From NCBI GenBank assembly GCA_902651635.1, contig CACRSC010000062.1:1-64000 (forward strand): a stretch of 64,000 nucleotides of DNA, read 5' to 3'. A model generated the notes under the pieces. The model searched no databases and was not told the origin of the DNA. It saw only the letters and a program-made list of their open reading frames with translations. Origin of the DNA: Mastigamoeba balamuthi. Taxonomy: Eukaryota > Evosea > Mastigamoebida > Mastigamoebidae. The first letter of the stretch is position 1, and each line of letters starts with the position of its first letter. Positions 34,669-45,933 of the stretch are shown one piece after another. The position numbers were made by a program, and so were the translations under genes.

Positions 34669-35794
34669 ATGCTCGCCGCCTCCCTGTCCCCTCCACCCCT
34701 GCAACCCCAGGCAACTTTTCCCTCTCGCTCCTCTCCCCCCCTTCGCTGCTCGGTGTGCCAGTCGATCGATCGATCCCCGCAACCGACTTTATTTTTCCCT
34801 CCTTCTTCCCTCCCCCTCGGGGCAGCGCCGCAAGACGGCAGCCGCTGCGTCGTCGCTGGCAGCGCACGCGTGGCGGCGGCTGCTGGGGGAGCTGCAGGTG
34901 CTGCGGGTGCGGGCCCCGGTGATCGTGGCGGTGATGCTGGTGATGGTGGTCTGGGTGCTGGGCCTCAGCCGCAACCTCGCCTTTATGCGCTTCCCCGCGG
35001 GCTCCCCTGCGCTCCGCGACCTCGGCCACGAGCTCCTCCCGCGCATCCCCGACTCCTCCGCGGCCGCGCGGGCCCTCATCGACCTGCCCCTGCGCCTCGT
35101 CCTCGCGCTCCCGCTGGCCCTGAGCGCCGCGACGCTCGTCCTGCGCCGCCCCGACGGCCTCTGCGAGCCGCGGGCTGTCAACATTCTCTTCCGCCTGATG
35201 ATGACCTGCTTCGCGGGCCAGCTCCTGCGCTCGGCCTCGTTCCTCGCCACGTCCCTCCCGGGCTCCTCGGCCTGGTGCACCAGCCCCGCGGCCGCCGAGG
35301 CCCGCCCGCGCGGCCTGGCCGAGGCCCTGGCCCGCTTTGCGCTGCTGCCCAACGGGAACTGCGGAGACCTCGTCTTCAGCGGCCACGTGCTCCACATGGT
35401 CATGTTCGCCCTCGCCTGGCGCCGCTACGCGGGGCCCGCGCTGGGCCCCTGGCTCCCGCGCGGGCGCTGGGGCAGGGCCTGCGCCGAGTGGGCCCCCGCG
35501 GCGCTGGTGCCGCTGCAGGCGGTGCTCGTGGTGGCCAGCAGGCACCACTACACCGTCGACGCCGTCGTCGCCCTCTACGTCAGCCCCCTCGTCTCCTTCT
35601 GGTACTCCCGCGAGGGCTACGCCGACGTCGAGCTCTGCCAGGCCCCTGCTGCCGCTGCTGCCGCGGGGGCTGACGACGAGGACGACGCGGGGCCCTCGTC
35701 GCTGGACGAGCAGCGGCTGCTCGTCGGCGACTGCAGCGTCGTTGTATCAGTGCGCCCTGAGAGCGACTCGGTCGTCTCTGCTAAGCGAATGTAA
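34669..35794 (+). CDS. Sphingomyelin synthase-like membrane enzyme (PAP2_C)
   Basis: Transfers a phospho-head group to ceramide in Golgi or plasma membrane. Multi-span protein with the PAP2_C signature: NCGDLVFSGHVLH (first catalytic His in FSGH) and SRHHYTVDAVVALYV (second His plus Asp of HYTxD). TM spans include VIVAVMLVMVVWVLG, LVLALPLALSAATLV, MVMFALAW and ALVPLQAVLVVAS. The C-terminal tail is acidic (DDEDDAGPSSLDE). The start is inferred: ATG 34669, intron about 34753-34825, then RRKTAAAASS; the main frame has no internal ATG before the first TM. Related enzymes can instead make ceramide phosphoethanolamine or inositol phosphoceramide, so the head group is not assured. Confidence 0.8.
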
Positions 35795-36627
35795 AAGCTC
35801 TTTCTTGTCTGCCGCTCGGGGGGCCCTCGCGCACCTCACGCACCCTTCCTCCTGCCCCCCACCCGCTGCCAGGGTCTCCCCCGGTGCTCGTCCGGGCGTG
35901 GTGTTGGGCGTTCCATGGAAATGCCTGCTGTGTTTCCTGGAAAAGGACTGCCAGTCCAATCGGAACACGACTGTCCCCCCACCTGCGCCCCCCCGTGTGC
36001 GGTCGTGGGGGTAGGTGGGGGCAAGGTTGGCTGGCAGGGGCGGCAGCGAACCCAGAGGGCTGAGGGGTGCTCGCCGCCTAATCGACAGAGAGGGCATCGG
36101 ATGCAGGGGAATTGCCCCGCCCTACAGGACAATGGTCTCAGGGCATTGCCTGTGCTAGTGCCGCTGCGCTCTCGTTGCCTCTCACAACGCTGCGGCGGTG
36201 CCATCTGTCGACCTGGCAGTGGCCGATGTCCGTAGACCTGCAAGGCTGAATGCGAGCCCCGTGCTCGACCCGGGCATCCACATCCAGGACCCCACGATCC
36301 AACCGAGCCCACCCACCGCCCAACGGCAGGATGCCCTGGAGATCCAGAGGTCCAATCCACCCGCAGGCACAGCACGGCAATCGGAATCGCGCCGCCCCTC
36401 CCGCCCTGCTCTGCGCACTCCTGGCAGCGCCGCAAGATGAGGGCAGCAGCGGAAGCTCAGCGCCCGGGACGTCCTGACGGACGCTAATCTATTCGGCGGT
36501 GACGAGGCCGAGGCCCTCGACTACGGCTCTCCTGCTGCCGCTGGACCATGGGTGCTGGCTGGTGGCACTCACACGTTGCAACGCCCACAGACTGCGGCAA
36601 ACTGCGTCCTCCATGTCTGTGTTGCCT
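35795..36627. other. Intergenic region
   Basis: No supported gene. A short acidic open stretch (TDANLFGGDEAEALDYG) near 36478-36530 on the plus strand looks coding-like but has no start, end or partner exon. Confidence 0.35.
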
Positions 36628-38940
36628 TCACTGCGCTGGCGCTGTCTCGTGCGCAGCGGCGGCGCTGCTGTCGGCGGTGCCCGCCTGCTGCTGCTGCTGC
36701 TCGGCGACCCTCCTGTGGTACGCGTTGATGGCCTCGAACCTGTGCTCGTCCAGCCTCGTCTTCTTCTCCTTCTTGTAGCGCAGCTGCTCGGCCAGCCCCG
36801 AGCCGTCGTCGGCCCTCAGCTGCCCTGCGCAGGGCTCGGGCATGGCGCCCCCGCGGTGCAGCACAAAGTTCCCGAACTCCTTGTGCGCGGGCGACGCCGA
36901 CCTGCAGGCCGCCGCGTGCGCAGCGGGGTCGTAGGCGCAGACCTTCTGCATCGTCACGAGCCTGCGGCCCCAGCTCAGCGTGATCTGCTGCAGCGAGTTG
37001 CTGACCAGCCGGAAGCACGGGTGCGTCGGCAGGTCCTCGTCGCTGTAGTCGACCGTCGTCGGCAGCCAGAAGACCAGGCGGCCCCCGACGGCGATATTCT
37101 CGGCCGCGGAGTCGAGCAGGTCGACGAGCATCTCGGGCACGTCGTAGTTGACGCACTGCGAGATGTGCTTGGTGGCCCCCTCGGGCGCCCGGCTGCCCTT
37201 GCGCGTCGACTTCTCCTTCTTGCCCACCTTGCGCGCCCCCGCCCGCACTCCGTACGGCGCTGCCAGGGCACAGAACCAGATCCGTGAGCGCGAGGTTTTA
37301 CGAGTCTGTCCAGCAGTACTGGCAGTTGATTGTGCTCGTGACTGGGTTTTGAGGACCAACTTAATTGAGTGTTTGTGGCGGATCAAAGCGAGAAAGCCCG
37401 TTCAAAAGCTGTTAGACAACACGCAGCATTCATCCTGTCTGCTTGGCTGTACGAGTTCCGCACAACAGATTCAATCACGAATTCACAACACGATTGGCAC
37501 ATTGCACATTCCCTGAATCATCAAACACAGAAACAATACAATACAATACAATACAAAAAACCGCACGAGCTGCGAGGTTAGAGAGGCGTGGCAGGGCACG
37601 TACGATCGCAGACAATGGCGTCGAGGAGCTCGCAGGAGCGCAGGGGGCGGCGCGAGTGGTCGAGGACGAGCAGGTCCAGCAGGCGACCCTCGAGCCCGTA
37701 CTGCGCAAAGTTGGACCTCACGTTGGGCATCCGCTGCTGCTCGACGGCCGCGCCCCCGGCCCCGGCCTTGGCCTTGGCTGCCGCGGGGCCCTCGAGGCCG
37801 CGCAGGACGTTGCCCGAGATGTCGCTGCCGAGGCCCATGGCGCCGAACTGGGCGCAGGCGAGGACGAGGCTGCCCGTGCCCGCGAAGGGGTCGTAGACGA
37901 GGGAGCCCGGGCACACGAGGGCCTGGTTGGCCATCAGCAGGCTCAGCTCGGCGTTCATCGACGTCGTGCCCAGGTACTCGCGGCGCTTGAGCGAGAAGCG
38001 CTCCACGAGGCCACGCGCTCCCTTGGCCACGCGGCGGGCAAAGTAGACGTGCAGCAGCTTCTCCCTGTCCGCGCCGTAGTACTCGAGTATCGCGTACCTG
38101 AGGCAAACAGGAAGCACAAGACTGAGTATGGACCAAAAGGAAGTGCGAGGCCCAAGGCTTGTTGTGGTCTCCAAAGTTAATGGGGTTAAATATTGGAAAA
38201 AAACAAAGAGAAAATGACTTCCAAAGAGAATGCAAATAGGAGCAATAAGAACAGTTGATGGCACTCAGAGCGCATACGCCAATGAAAATAGAACTGATCA
38301 CAACAGAGGCAATTGATGGCTTGCCAATTGCAAGGACAAAGGAGGAGGTGCTCCGGTACTTCTGTGCGGGGCTCTTGAGGTTGACGGGGCCCGTGTTCCA
38401 GACGGGGAGCTCCGAGGTGCGCTCGAGCCGCGCGATGGTCTCGGAGGACGAGTGCCTGCTGCCAAAGGGGCACACGGCGACCTTGATGCCCCGGGGGTCC
38501 GCGTACTGGGCGACCCTCTCTGCCGGCCACCGCGCCTTGGCGTCCGCCACCATCTCCTCGTACGTCTCGCCCTCGCCCCAGACGTCGTAGAAGCCCCTGG
38601 GCAGCAGAAGAGGGCGCAAATCAATTGATTTGGGCGCTGGGGCCCAAAAGAGGCCGTGCGCACCGGATGAGAATGGCCCGCGACGCGATCTGCTGCGCGG
38701 CCTCTATCGAGGGTATCTCCACCCAGAGGTAGACCGTCTGGCGCGCGGATCTCGAAATTAGCGGCCTGGATCGGGAAAATACGGGGGGCAGCGGACCTCC
38801 TCGTTGGGGTCGATCGAGTTGAGGCGGCGCGCGTCATCCGCGGACCACGTCACGGGGATGCCGAAGAGCTGCGCGAGGGACTCGAGCTCCGGCAGGCGGA
38901 ACGCGATGAACTTGTGGGCGAACCTGATCAGCAGCCGCAT
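36628..38940 (-). CDS. TRM11: tRNA (guanine10-N2)-methyltransferase, TRM11 family
   Basis: Catalytic subunit that makes m2G10 in tRNAs together with TRM112. Minus strand from ATG 38940 (MRLLIRFAHKFIAFRLPELE), a THUMP-like N-terminal part, then a Rossmann methyltransferase. SAM motif: VYDPFAGTGSLVLACAQFGA; motif IV DPPYG is formed across the intron at about 37246-37605 (LDAIVCD joined to PPYGVRAGARK). The C-terminal part (FRLVSNSLQQITLSWGRRL) fits the family; a basic tail ends in a short polyQ. Introns at about 38596-38665, 38100-38360 and others; the one near 38600-38665 carries TCAATTGAT. Acts in the cytosol. Confidence 0.9.
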
Positions 38941-39218
38941 AGTCGCGCTGAATCTGAAGATACGGGTATCTATCGAGATGATGACATCACGAGATATCGG
39001 CTCCCTATATCTCTCCTTGGCCCTCCTCCCTCTGGGCGCTCCCAATCAGGCGGACCGATGGCATGGACTCTAGTGCCCCGGGGGCCGTGGTCGGTTCCGA
39101 TTCGGGGCATTATTACGGGGCATTTCCCTTGATATTCGAGATTCCACAACGAAAATATGCGGAGAATCTGCGGCCATTCTTATTACGCAGCGCCGCGCCA
39201 CACCGGTCCCTTCTGCGT

Positions 39219-40076
39219 ATGGAACTGTCGCATTCCGTCATGTCCGCACTGACCGCCGCCAAGGTCGACCCCAAGACTCTCGCTGTCCGCCCGCCCGCCC
39301 GCCCGCCTCCGCTCCTCCCCCCGATTCTCGCAACTGATTCGACTTTCTCAACGCGAATATTAAAAATCGCCGACACGCGTCTCTGCTGCGCGATCCCTCT
39401 CCCCTCGTACCCACCTCCCCGCGCCGGGCGCAGGAGGACCCCGTGCACGAGCAGGAGCTGCGCGCGCTGGCGTCGATGTTCCCGCACGTGGCGCCCGCCC
39501 GCGTGGCGGAGGTGCTGCGCGCGGCCCACGGCGACGCCGACGCGGCCGTCTCGGAGCTGCTGGGCGAGCCCTCGCGCCCGCGCCCCGCGTCATCGGTGAC
39601 GTCGCACGTCGCATCAGCGGCCGCGGGAGGCGCGCGCAGGTCGCCGCCGCCGAAGCTGCCGCTGGACGACAGCACGTTCGAGCGGCGCGTCCTCGAGGAG
39701 GTCGAGCGCCAGCGCCGGCCGCCGCAGGGCTCGCCCGCCGTCGCCGCTGCGCCCGCGCACAGCAAGACAGAGGTCCGCATTCGCTTCCCTCCCCGTCTCG
39801 CGGAATTCCGCGCCACGTCACCGGTGACGGGGCAGAATTCTCCTTCTTCCCGGCCTGCTGCCATTCTAGGCGAAGTTCTGCGAGAGAAAAATGGATTTTC
39901 ACTTGATATGGAAGAGCACGTTTTTTTTTGATGGCCGCCCTTTGCTCGCAGCAGGCGCAGCCCGACGTGGCCGTGGCCATGGTCGCAGAGAAGACGCGCG
40001 AGAAGGTCATCAAGATCGCCGAGAGCCGCCTCGAGCACCTGCGCTCCTCCTGCGCCACCGAGGAGATCGCCCAGTG
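39219..40076 (+). CDS. CUE-domain protein
   Basis: ATG 39219 (MELSHSVMSALTAAK), then a GT-AG intron (39264-39434) to EDPVHEQELRALASMFPHVA, which opens a CUE ubiquitin-binding domain. The Met-Phe-Pro motif and the terminal di-leucine (AAVSELL) are both present. A Ser/Pro-rich linker and LPLDDSTFERRVLEEVERQ follow; a second intron (about 39770-39950) leads to a helical tail (EKTREKVIKIAESRLEHLRS). About 170-180 residues. It is divergent from TRM11 with about 280 bp between start codons. Role: probably a ubiquitin-linked adaptor (inference from the domain). Confidence 0.75.
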
Positions 40077-40193
40077 ACGTCACCCAACTGATCTCCTCGC
40101 CCCCTACTATCTTCCAGAATCTCACTTGAACAATCTCCATTTCGTTCCCCCCCCCTTCATTCCCTTTCCTCCCTCTCCCCCTGCGCTCTGCGA

Positions 40194-41984
40194 ATGCGGC
40201 GACAACAACCACCGCCACCACCACGGCAACCGCGGCGGTACTACGTGTGGGGGGCGTGCAGGCTGCAGCAGCAGATCGAGGAGCTGACGGCGCAGCGGGA
40301 CAGGGCCGAGGCCGAGCGCATCGCCGCAGAGGCCGAGGCCGAGGAGGCCCGCCGCAGGGGCTGCGTCAGCGTCGCCCTCCGCGAGAGCCCCGACAACTCG
40401 CGCGCCCTCGTGGTCTCGTGGAGCATCCGGGGCCTCGCGCCCTCCTCCAAGGTTCCCTCTCCTCTTCCCTCCCGCTCCCCTCTCGGCCCTCTCTCCTGTG
40501 CCGCTGCTGCGTAGTCCTCGAAGGGCACGAGGATCCCTGGGGTGCAGCAGTGCTTGCGGGCTTGTTCCTGCAGTGCGCGTGGCACTGCGGCGCTTGTGCT
40601 GCCCCGCTTGGCTTGCCGTTAGCAGCCCTGGGCGCAGTGGCTGCACAGTGCGATATGCTCGCGGACGCCCCCGCATGGTTGCCTGGGGCTCTGTGCGCTG
40701 TGGCGCACATGTGCACTGNGCTCTTGCTCTTGCTCTTCCTCCCACTCCCCTCTCGGTCCTCTCTCCTGTGCCTCGAAGGGCACGAGACACAGCGGATCCC
40801 TGGGGTGCAGCAGTGCTTGCGGGCTTGTTCCCGCAGCGCAGTGTGCGTGACACTGTTGCTGCCCCGCTTGGCAGCGACTGCACAGTGCGATATGCTCGCG
40901 GACGCCCCCGCATGGTTGCCTGGGGCTCTGTACGCTGTGGCGCATATGTGTACTGCTGCCTTTGCTGGGCCGCCAGTGTTGCGCGCTGCGGTGGTGCCCG
41001 CGAGGCTGCGCAGCCTCTGCTGACGCCGGGGGCGTGGGGCGCCGCAGGACTGGGTGGGGCTGTTCATCCACGACCGCGAGTGGAAGTACAGCCAGTGGGC
41101 CTACACCAACGGCGCCGCTGAGGGCTCGCACCGCTTCGACGGCCTCGTGCCGGGCTACTACGACGCCCGCGTCTTCCTGGGCTCGATGCCCTCGCCCCTG
41201 GGCCGCTCGGACTCCGCCCTCGTCGGCGCCCGCGTAGACGTGGCCGCCGCGCACTGCGGCCGCCGCATAGACGTCTCGTGGGCCCCCGAGGCCGGCCGCG
41301 GCGACTGGGTGGCGCTCTACGCCGTGGGCACGCGCAGCAACAAGAAGTACCTCGCGTACGTCTCGCTGGGCGCCGGCGACACCTCCGCGGCCCTCGAGGC
41401 CCCGCGCGCCCCCGGGGCCTACGAGGTGCGCTACTTCTACGCGCAGTCGGGCTACGTGTACTCGGGCAAGACGCGCCCCGTCGTCGTCCCCAACGGCGAC
41501 ACGCTCGCCATCGACCCCGCCTCTGCGTACGAGCGCCCCGCTGCCCGCTCCCACCCGGGGGCCGGGAGTCAACTGACTGGGGCGCCTGCCCGTGCAGGCC
41601 TCCGAGGATGGTGCTGAGGTGGGCGTGCACGACGAGGGCGCCCAACCCGAGGTACGACTGGATCGGGCTCTACGAGAGCGGCGCCGACAGCCGCAGGTAC
41701 CTGGCGTCGCACTACACGTCAGAGGGCACCGTCGACACGGCCACCGAGTCGGGCAGCATCACGTTCGACCTCAGCAAGATTGTGCGCTCGACCCTCCTCC
41801 CCCCTCTCCCCGGCTCTGCCTCTGCTCGGCTGGGTGGCTCTCACACAGCAGGCGACGACGGGCTGAGCAGGGCAAGGTGAAGGACAACACAGAGTACGAG
41901 TTCAGGTTCTTTGCGGGCGAGGCAAAGTACACGCCGCTCATGGCCGCCAAGCTCGTCATCTCGCAGTCGCCCCTCCCCATGTGA
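40194..41984 (+). CDS. Coiled-coil protein with three tandem SKICH/beta-sandwich repeats
   Basis: ATG 40194, a Pro-rich start, a coiled coil (LQQQIEELTAQRDRAEAER), then three repeats of a ~100-residue beta-sandwich. Each has a W-x-G/A-L core: DWVGLFIHD, DWVALYAVGTRSNKKYLAY and YDWIGLYESGADSRRYLAS, followed by YDARVFLG, YEVRYFYA and YEFRFFAG. This pattern matches SKICH-type or related immunoglobulin-like folds in calcium-binding coiled-coil proteins. Introns: about 40456-41048 (contains an assembly N and a duplicated segment), 41529-41599 and 41778-41877. Repeat 1 is split by the first intron. Function not known. Confidence 0.7.
40467..40958. repeat. Imperfect direct duplication flanking an N inside an intron
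   Basis: 40467-40718 and 40739-40958 are near copies (both contain CTCGAAGGGCACGAG, GCAGCAGTGCTTGCGGG and GATATGCTCGCGGACGCC). The N is at 40719. The simplest reading is two allelic or mis-joined contigs. Confidence 0.7.
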
Positions 41985-42432
41985 GGGAGCCGCTGCGGCC
42001 GCACGTTGACACGTAGTCCCCCGCACTCGTTGCCCACTCCATCACGGGGCTCGGGGACGCGCTGCACACACGGAGGGGGCGCCGCAGCAGCACCGCACGC
42101 AGACAGAGCACATCAACACACAGAGCACCCTGTGCAATGCAACACGAGACTTTCTTGGGACTCGCAGCCCCTGAAACACCAAGTGCGTTGCTGCAGCAGG
42201 CGAGGCACCCCGCGAGTGCGCCAGCAGAGCCACTGTGGTATGAGTGAGCATCCATGCCGGGTGTTTTCCCGCGCACGTGTGATGCTTAACAACGCACTCG
42301 GGCACAGTTGAAAAGTGGCAGTGTCTTGTTGTGGAACGGGCTCAGAGGGCGTATGCCTGTGAATTAGGGCCTTGCGCCCGAGTCAAGCCAGGGGATTCTT
42401 GGTGCGAGGCAGCCCAAAGAGATGAAGCCTCA
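41985..42432. other. Intergenic region
   Basis: Between the repeat-protein stop and the stop of the convergent LRR gene. No gene seen. Confidence 0.45.
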
Positions 42433-43511
42433 TCATGTATGGTGGACACCACACTCGGGAATGTCGGAGCAAACAGCAGAGTCAGCGAGGCAGGGGTTGA
42501 TGAAGCACACTCCGGGAAGATGGCACACCGGCCTGGACACCCAGTGGAGCTCGGGATTGCACAGGGAGTCGGGGACCACACCCGAGAGGTTATTGTGTCC
42601 GATGTTTCTGGTTACACTGCAATGAGGATACCGGGGGAGTGAGTGAGAGACAAGGGGCCCGTACAGAACCTCCACCTGGGGCATGGAGCCCAGGACGGCA
42701 GGGATGGTGCCTGACAGCTGGTTCTCTTGCAGAGTCCTGTGGGGAGAGCAGTGGTGTCAGATGGGCTTGGGGCGGCAGAGTTGCAGGCAGCAGCACAGCT
42801 GGAAGAGCTTCGTGAGGGAGCCGATGCTGCTGGGGATGGTCCCGCTGAGCCTGTTGTGCGAGAGATCACTGGGGGAAGCAGCTAGTGAGTCATTATGTGG
42901 AAAGGTGTCGCAGTACACGATGCTGAGATTGGGGATGGTAGCAAGCGAGGATGGAATGGACCCGCTCAGCTGGTTCCTGGACAGCTGCCTGAAGATTAAT
43001 GCCCAGTGGGGCACAATTGAGACACTGAAGAGAGGGGAAAGGTGTGTGGGAGCCAAAACGCAACAGCACGGTGAGGTGGACCATGTTGCCGATGGTGTCT
43101 GGAATGGTTCCGTTCAGGTTCCTCTTGTACAGGTCCCTGTGCGGCACTTGAGGTGTTATTTTTGCTGCTTGTGTGTGGGGGAGGACAACATACAGGTCGA
43201 TGACATGCCCCTCTTTGCTGCAGCGAATGCCAGCGAGCTTCTCGGCACATGGGGTGCTCCACTCACAGGGCGCCGTACCCCAGATAGTGGAGGCCTGGGC
43301 CCCCGTGATCAGGTCGCAGAGGAACTGTACCTCTGGGTCTCTGGCTCGGCGTTAAGTTATGGCTGACGCCAGGGGGGGGGGGGGGGCGAGTCACTCCCCG
43401 GTGTCACCTGGCTGAGGCCCCTGCGTGATGTCGATCACCCAGCACGGGCACCGCCACTGCAGCTTCAGCACAGGCTACTAAGACGATGAGCAGCGTCCCT
43501 CTCCAGTACAT
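42433..43511 (-). CDS. Secreted plant-type leucine-rich-repeat protein
   Basis: Minus strand from ATG 43511: signal peptide (MYWRGTLLIVLVACAEAAVA), an LRRNT-like cap (CEWSTPCAEKLAGIRCS then GHVIDL), then five LRRs of the LxxNxLxGxIPxxL class: LYKRNLNGTIPDTIGNMVHL, LSRNQLSGSIPSSLATIPNL, LSHNRLSGTIPSSIGSLTKL, LQENQLSGTIPAVLGSMPQ and IGHNNLSGVVPDSLC. Nearly every repeat is one exon, separated by ~70-100-nt introns. A Cys-rich cap (VCFINPCLADSAVCSDIPEC) closes the protein; no TM or kinase follows. Likely extracellular binding. The first intron's 3' junction near 43350 is not phase-resolved. Confidence 0.7.
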
Positions 43512-44394
43512 TCGTCGTATTTTGAACTGCACCTATGTTGACTGTGATATCAGGCCACTGTCGGGGACCTCCCCAGATATCCCAGATACTCCTCCCATAT
43601 CTAAGTGGTGACGTACCCATGACGCCATCACTCTGGAATAGACCCCGCTCCCCTCCCCTTTTGTCCCGCACACCAAGCCTGGCATCACCACCGAATCGTT
43701 GTGGGATTCCAGAAGAGACCAGCAACATACTTGATTTGTTTGGAACGATGCTATTCTATTCTACCTGCTTTGTTTGGTGAGTGTACCCCTCCTCGTGCGT
43801 CACACACTCGTGCCTCACACACGCGGAGGGCTGTGGTGGGCTGTCTGCGGCTCGCTCGCGCCGGGGACGACCACGATCACGACCGCAACCACCTGTGCGC
43901 TCTCTGGGCCTCGCAGGTCACTCCTCCTCCTGCCCTGGGACTGCGACGAAGACTGTGACGCCGGGGGGTGCAAAGCAGCCTCGTCGTGGGCTCGCGAGGA
44001 GGCAGCCGTGTATGGGCAGCACACCGTCGGGGGAGGAGATGGATGGGGCAGTCTGCGCAGCAGGCTGCCACTGCCGCAGCAGCAGCAACAACAGGGGGAG
44101 GTGGACGAGCGGGGACGAGGGAGGACGAGGAGGACGATGTGGGCAAGGAGCACGAGGACTAACGCATGGAGAGTGAGCGAGATGGAGAACAACAAAGCCC
44201 AGCCCCACCTCGCAGGCAGGGCAGCAATAGTAAGGAAGAGTTCCATTAGTTAACATACTGAACGGGGTGCGAGTGCAAACGCAAGTGTGCCCTTCCATGC
44301 GTTGCTCGTTGTCGTTGAGTTGGAGCTCTCTCGATCGATCAGCCCCCATCCAAGAATATTTTGAAGTTTTTCATAAGTTTTTGCGAAAAAAAAA
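43512..44394. other. Region without a firm gene
   Basis: A minus-strand frame with ATG at 44246 (MELFLTIAALPARWGWALLF, then a strong hydrophobic segment LHALVLVLLAHIVLLVL) down to about 43815 could encode a small membrane protein. Its Cys run comes from a CAG/GCA repeat on the other strand and I have no homology, so I leave it unassigned. Confidence 0.3.
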
Positions 44395-44466
44395 TGAACC
44401 CGTGGGGATTTGAGCCCGTACCACTGGGGTCACAGTCCCTCCTCCTTCCCGCTAGGCCACGGGTCC
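44395..44466 (-). tRNA. tRNA-like gene, anticodon unclear
   Basis: Minus strand. A perfect A box (TGGCCTAGCGGG) and good B box (GGCTCAAATCC) are spaced as in a 72-nt tRNA. The acceptor GGACCCG pairs with CGGGTTC, the discriminator is A, and a run of nine T follows directly as a Pol III terminator. However, the anticodon and T stems contain mismatches, and position 33 is C in the standard layout (anticodon TGT; GTG if shifted by one). It may be a decayed tRNA or another Pol III RNA built on a tRNA promoter. Confidence 0.45.
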
Positions 44467-45232
44467 TAACCACACTTTACCATCTTGTTTTTCGCCCTTT
44501 TATACTCGTTTTTGGTGTTTGTTTTCCCTTTGACATCTTTTTGTTCCCTCTTCTGCTCAGCAACTCGCGCACGTCTCGCATCCAGCAACCTCGCGCCCAC
44601 TCACTCCCCCATCCCCGCTGCCTCCTCCCGGTGTATCTCTCGTCTGGGAATCCAAATCTTCCCCGATCTCTCGCCGCAGATATTCTCCACGGAGAGCTGC
44701 GGAATCTTTCGGATTTTCCCGTCAGGTGCCCCTGCTCATCATCGGCCACAGCGTCACACCACGTCACCATCCACGCGAAAAGCCCAAAGGGGTCTCCCTC
44801 TCCCGCTCCCCCTCGATGTCGGCCCTCCACAGCAGCGCTGCTGCCCCCCACCGACGCCCACCACCGCCGCCGTATTGTTGTACCACGCGCCACCGCCGCC
44901 ACCACAGCACCGCCGCCCACGAAGCTGCAGCAGCAGCAGCAAGACCGCGGCTCTCCCTATCACTCACTCTGCCCTGCCCTCCCGCCAAAAACACACGCAC
45001 GCAAGCAGCGGGCAGCGCAAAGGGCCCCCGGTCCGTTTTCTTCTTTGGCCCCAAATACCGACGCTCCCCGGCCTGAAGACAACTGATGAGCAACAGCAGC
45101 AGTTTCGGGACCACACCGCTGTAGCTGGCCACGGTGGTGGCAGCCACGGTGGCAGCAAGCTCTCTGGGTGGCGAATTAAATCCCAGAATCTGTCTGCTTG
45201 ATTTCTTACTAATCAAGTGATTGGGAAGAAGG
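44467..45232. other. Region without a firm gene
   Basis: Pro/Ser/His-rich low-complexity frames only. Contains GATATTC and TCAAGTGATT motifs near 44680 and 45205. No gene supported. Confidence 0.4.
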
Positions 45233-45260
45233 CTGCACAGCATTTCCGTGTTCCCCCAGA

Positions 45261-45680
45261 CACCGTTGGCCGTCAGCACCGACTCGCCCACAGTCGATAC
45301 CGGTTCGCAGGCCCGCATGGAGGTGCGTTCCCCGTCTAGAGTGGGCACACGCTGACATGGGAGCCCCTTGTCTCGTGTGGCGGCAGGGGCTGGCGGACCG
45401 CGCCCTCGAGGCCAGGGCCCAGTGGATGAGCAGATGGCAGAAGCTCGGAACGGGCGCCGACGCGGGCAGCGCGGGAGCGGACCCGCGCGTGCTGGTCGCC
45501 CAAGGCGTTGACTTGGGGTCGCTCAGGGTCCTCAAGCAGCAGCGCTGGGCAGCGCACCTCTCGCTCGACCTCAGCAGCTTTCCAATGTCGATGGAGCAAT
45601 CCTACCTGAGCCCCCACGAGGCTCTTTGCCGAGGGATGGCGCAGGCTAACTCAAACAGCACGCCTCCACATCCCCGGTAG
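45261..45680 (+). CDS. Putative small protein (C-terminal exons), unrecognised
   Basis: Two frame-consistent exons: about 45261-45322 (PLAVSTDSPTVDTGSQARME) joined through GT-AG intron 45323-45387 to GLADRALEARAQWMSRWQKL and onward to a stop at 45678-45680. An ATG at 45357 would give a 107-residue reading without the splice. Contains VLVAQGVDLGSLRVLKQQRW. Upstream exons not found. No family recognised. Confidence 0.4.
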   Translation, partial: HRWPSAPTRPQSIPVRRPAWRCVPRLEWAHADMGAPCLVWRQGLADRALEARAQWMSRWQKLGTGADAGSAGADPRVLVAQGVDLGSLRVLKQQRWAAHLSLDLSSFPMSMEQSYLSPHEALCRGMAQANSNSTPPHPR

Positions 45681-45933
45681 CAATACAGAGGCCGCTGGTG
45701 TTCTCGACAACTGACAGCCGGAAATCCAAACCCCTCGTGACTCAGTTGTATTATTCAAAACCTGACTGGGGCCGGTATGTGCAGAGCGCTGTGCATGCTT
45801 GCGGCAGACTGGGATAGCCAGAATCTCAGATTCAATGAATCATCAGAAAACAATCGCCCATTCTGCGAGTATCTCAGCTGAGATAATCGAATACATCACG
45901 GGTGAGCCGCAGGGGCCGTCGAGCACGAGCGCA

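Noticed and set aside
34898-35794. Start of the sphingomyelin-synthase-like protein at 34898
   Set aside because: That codon is GTG. The frame extends upstream to a 3' splice site at 34825, so an upstream ATG exon is more likely.
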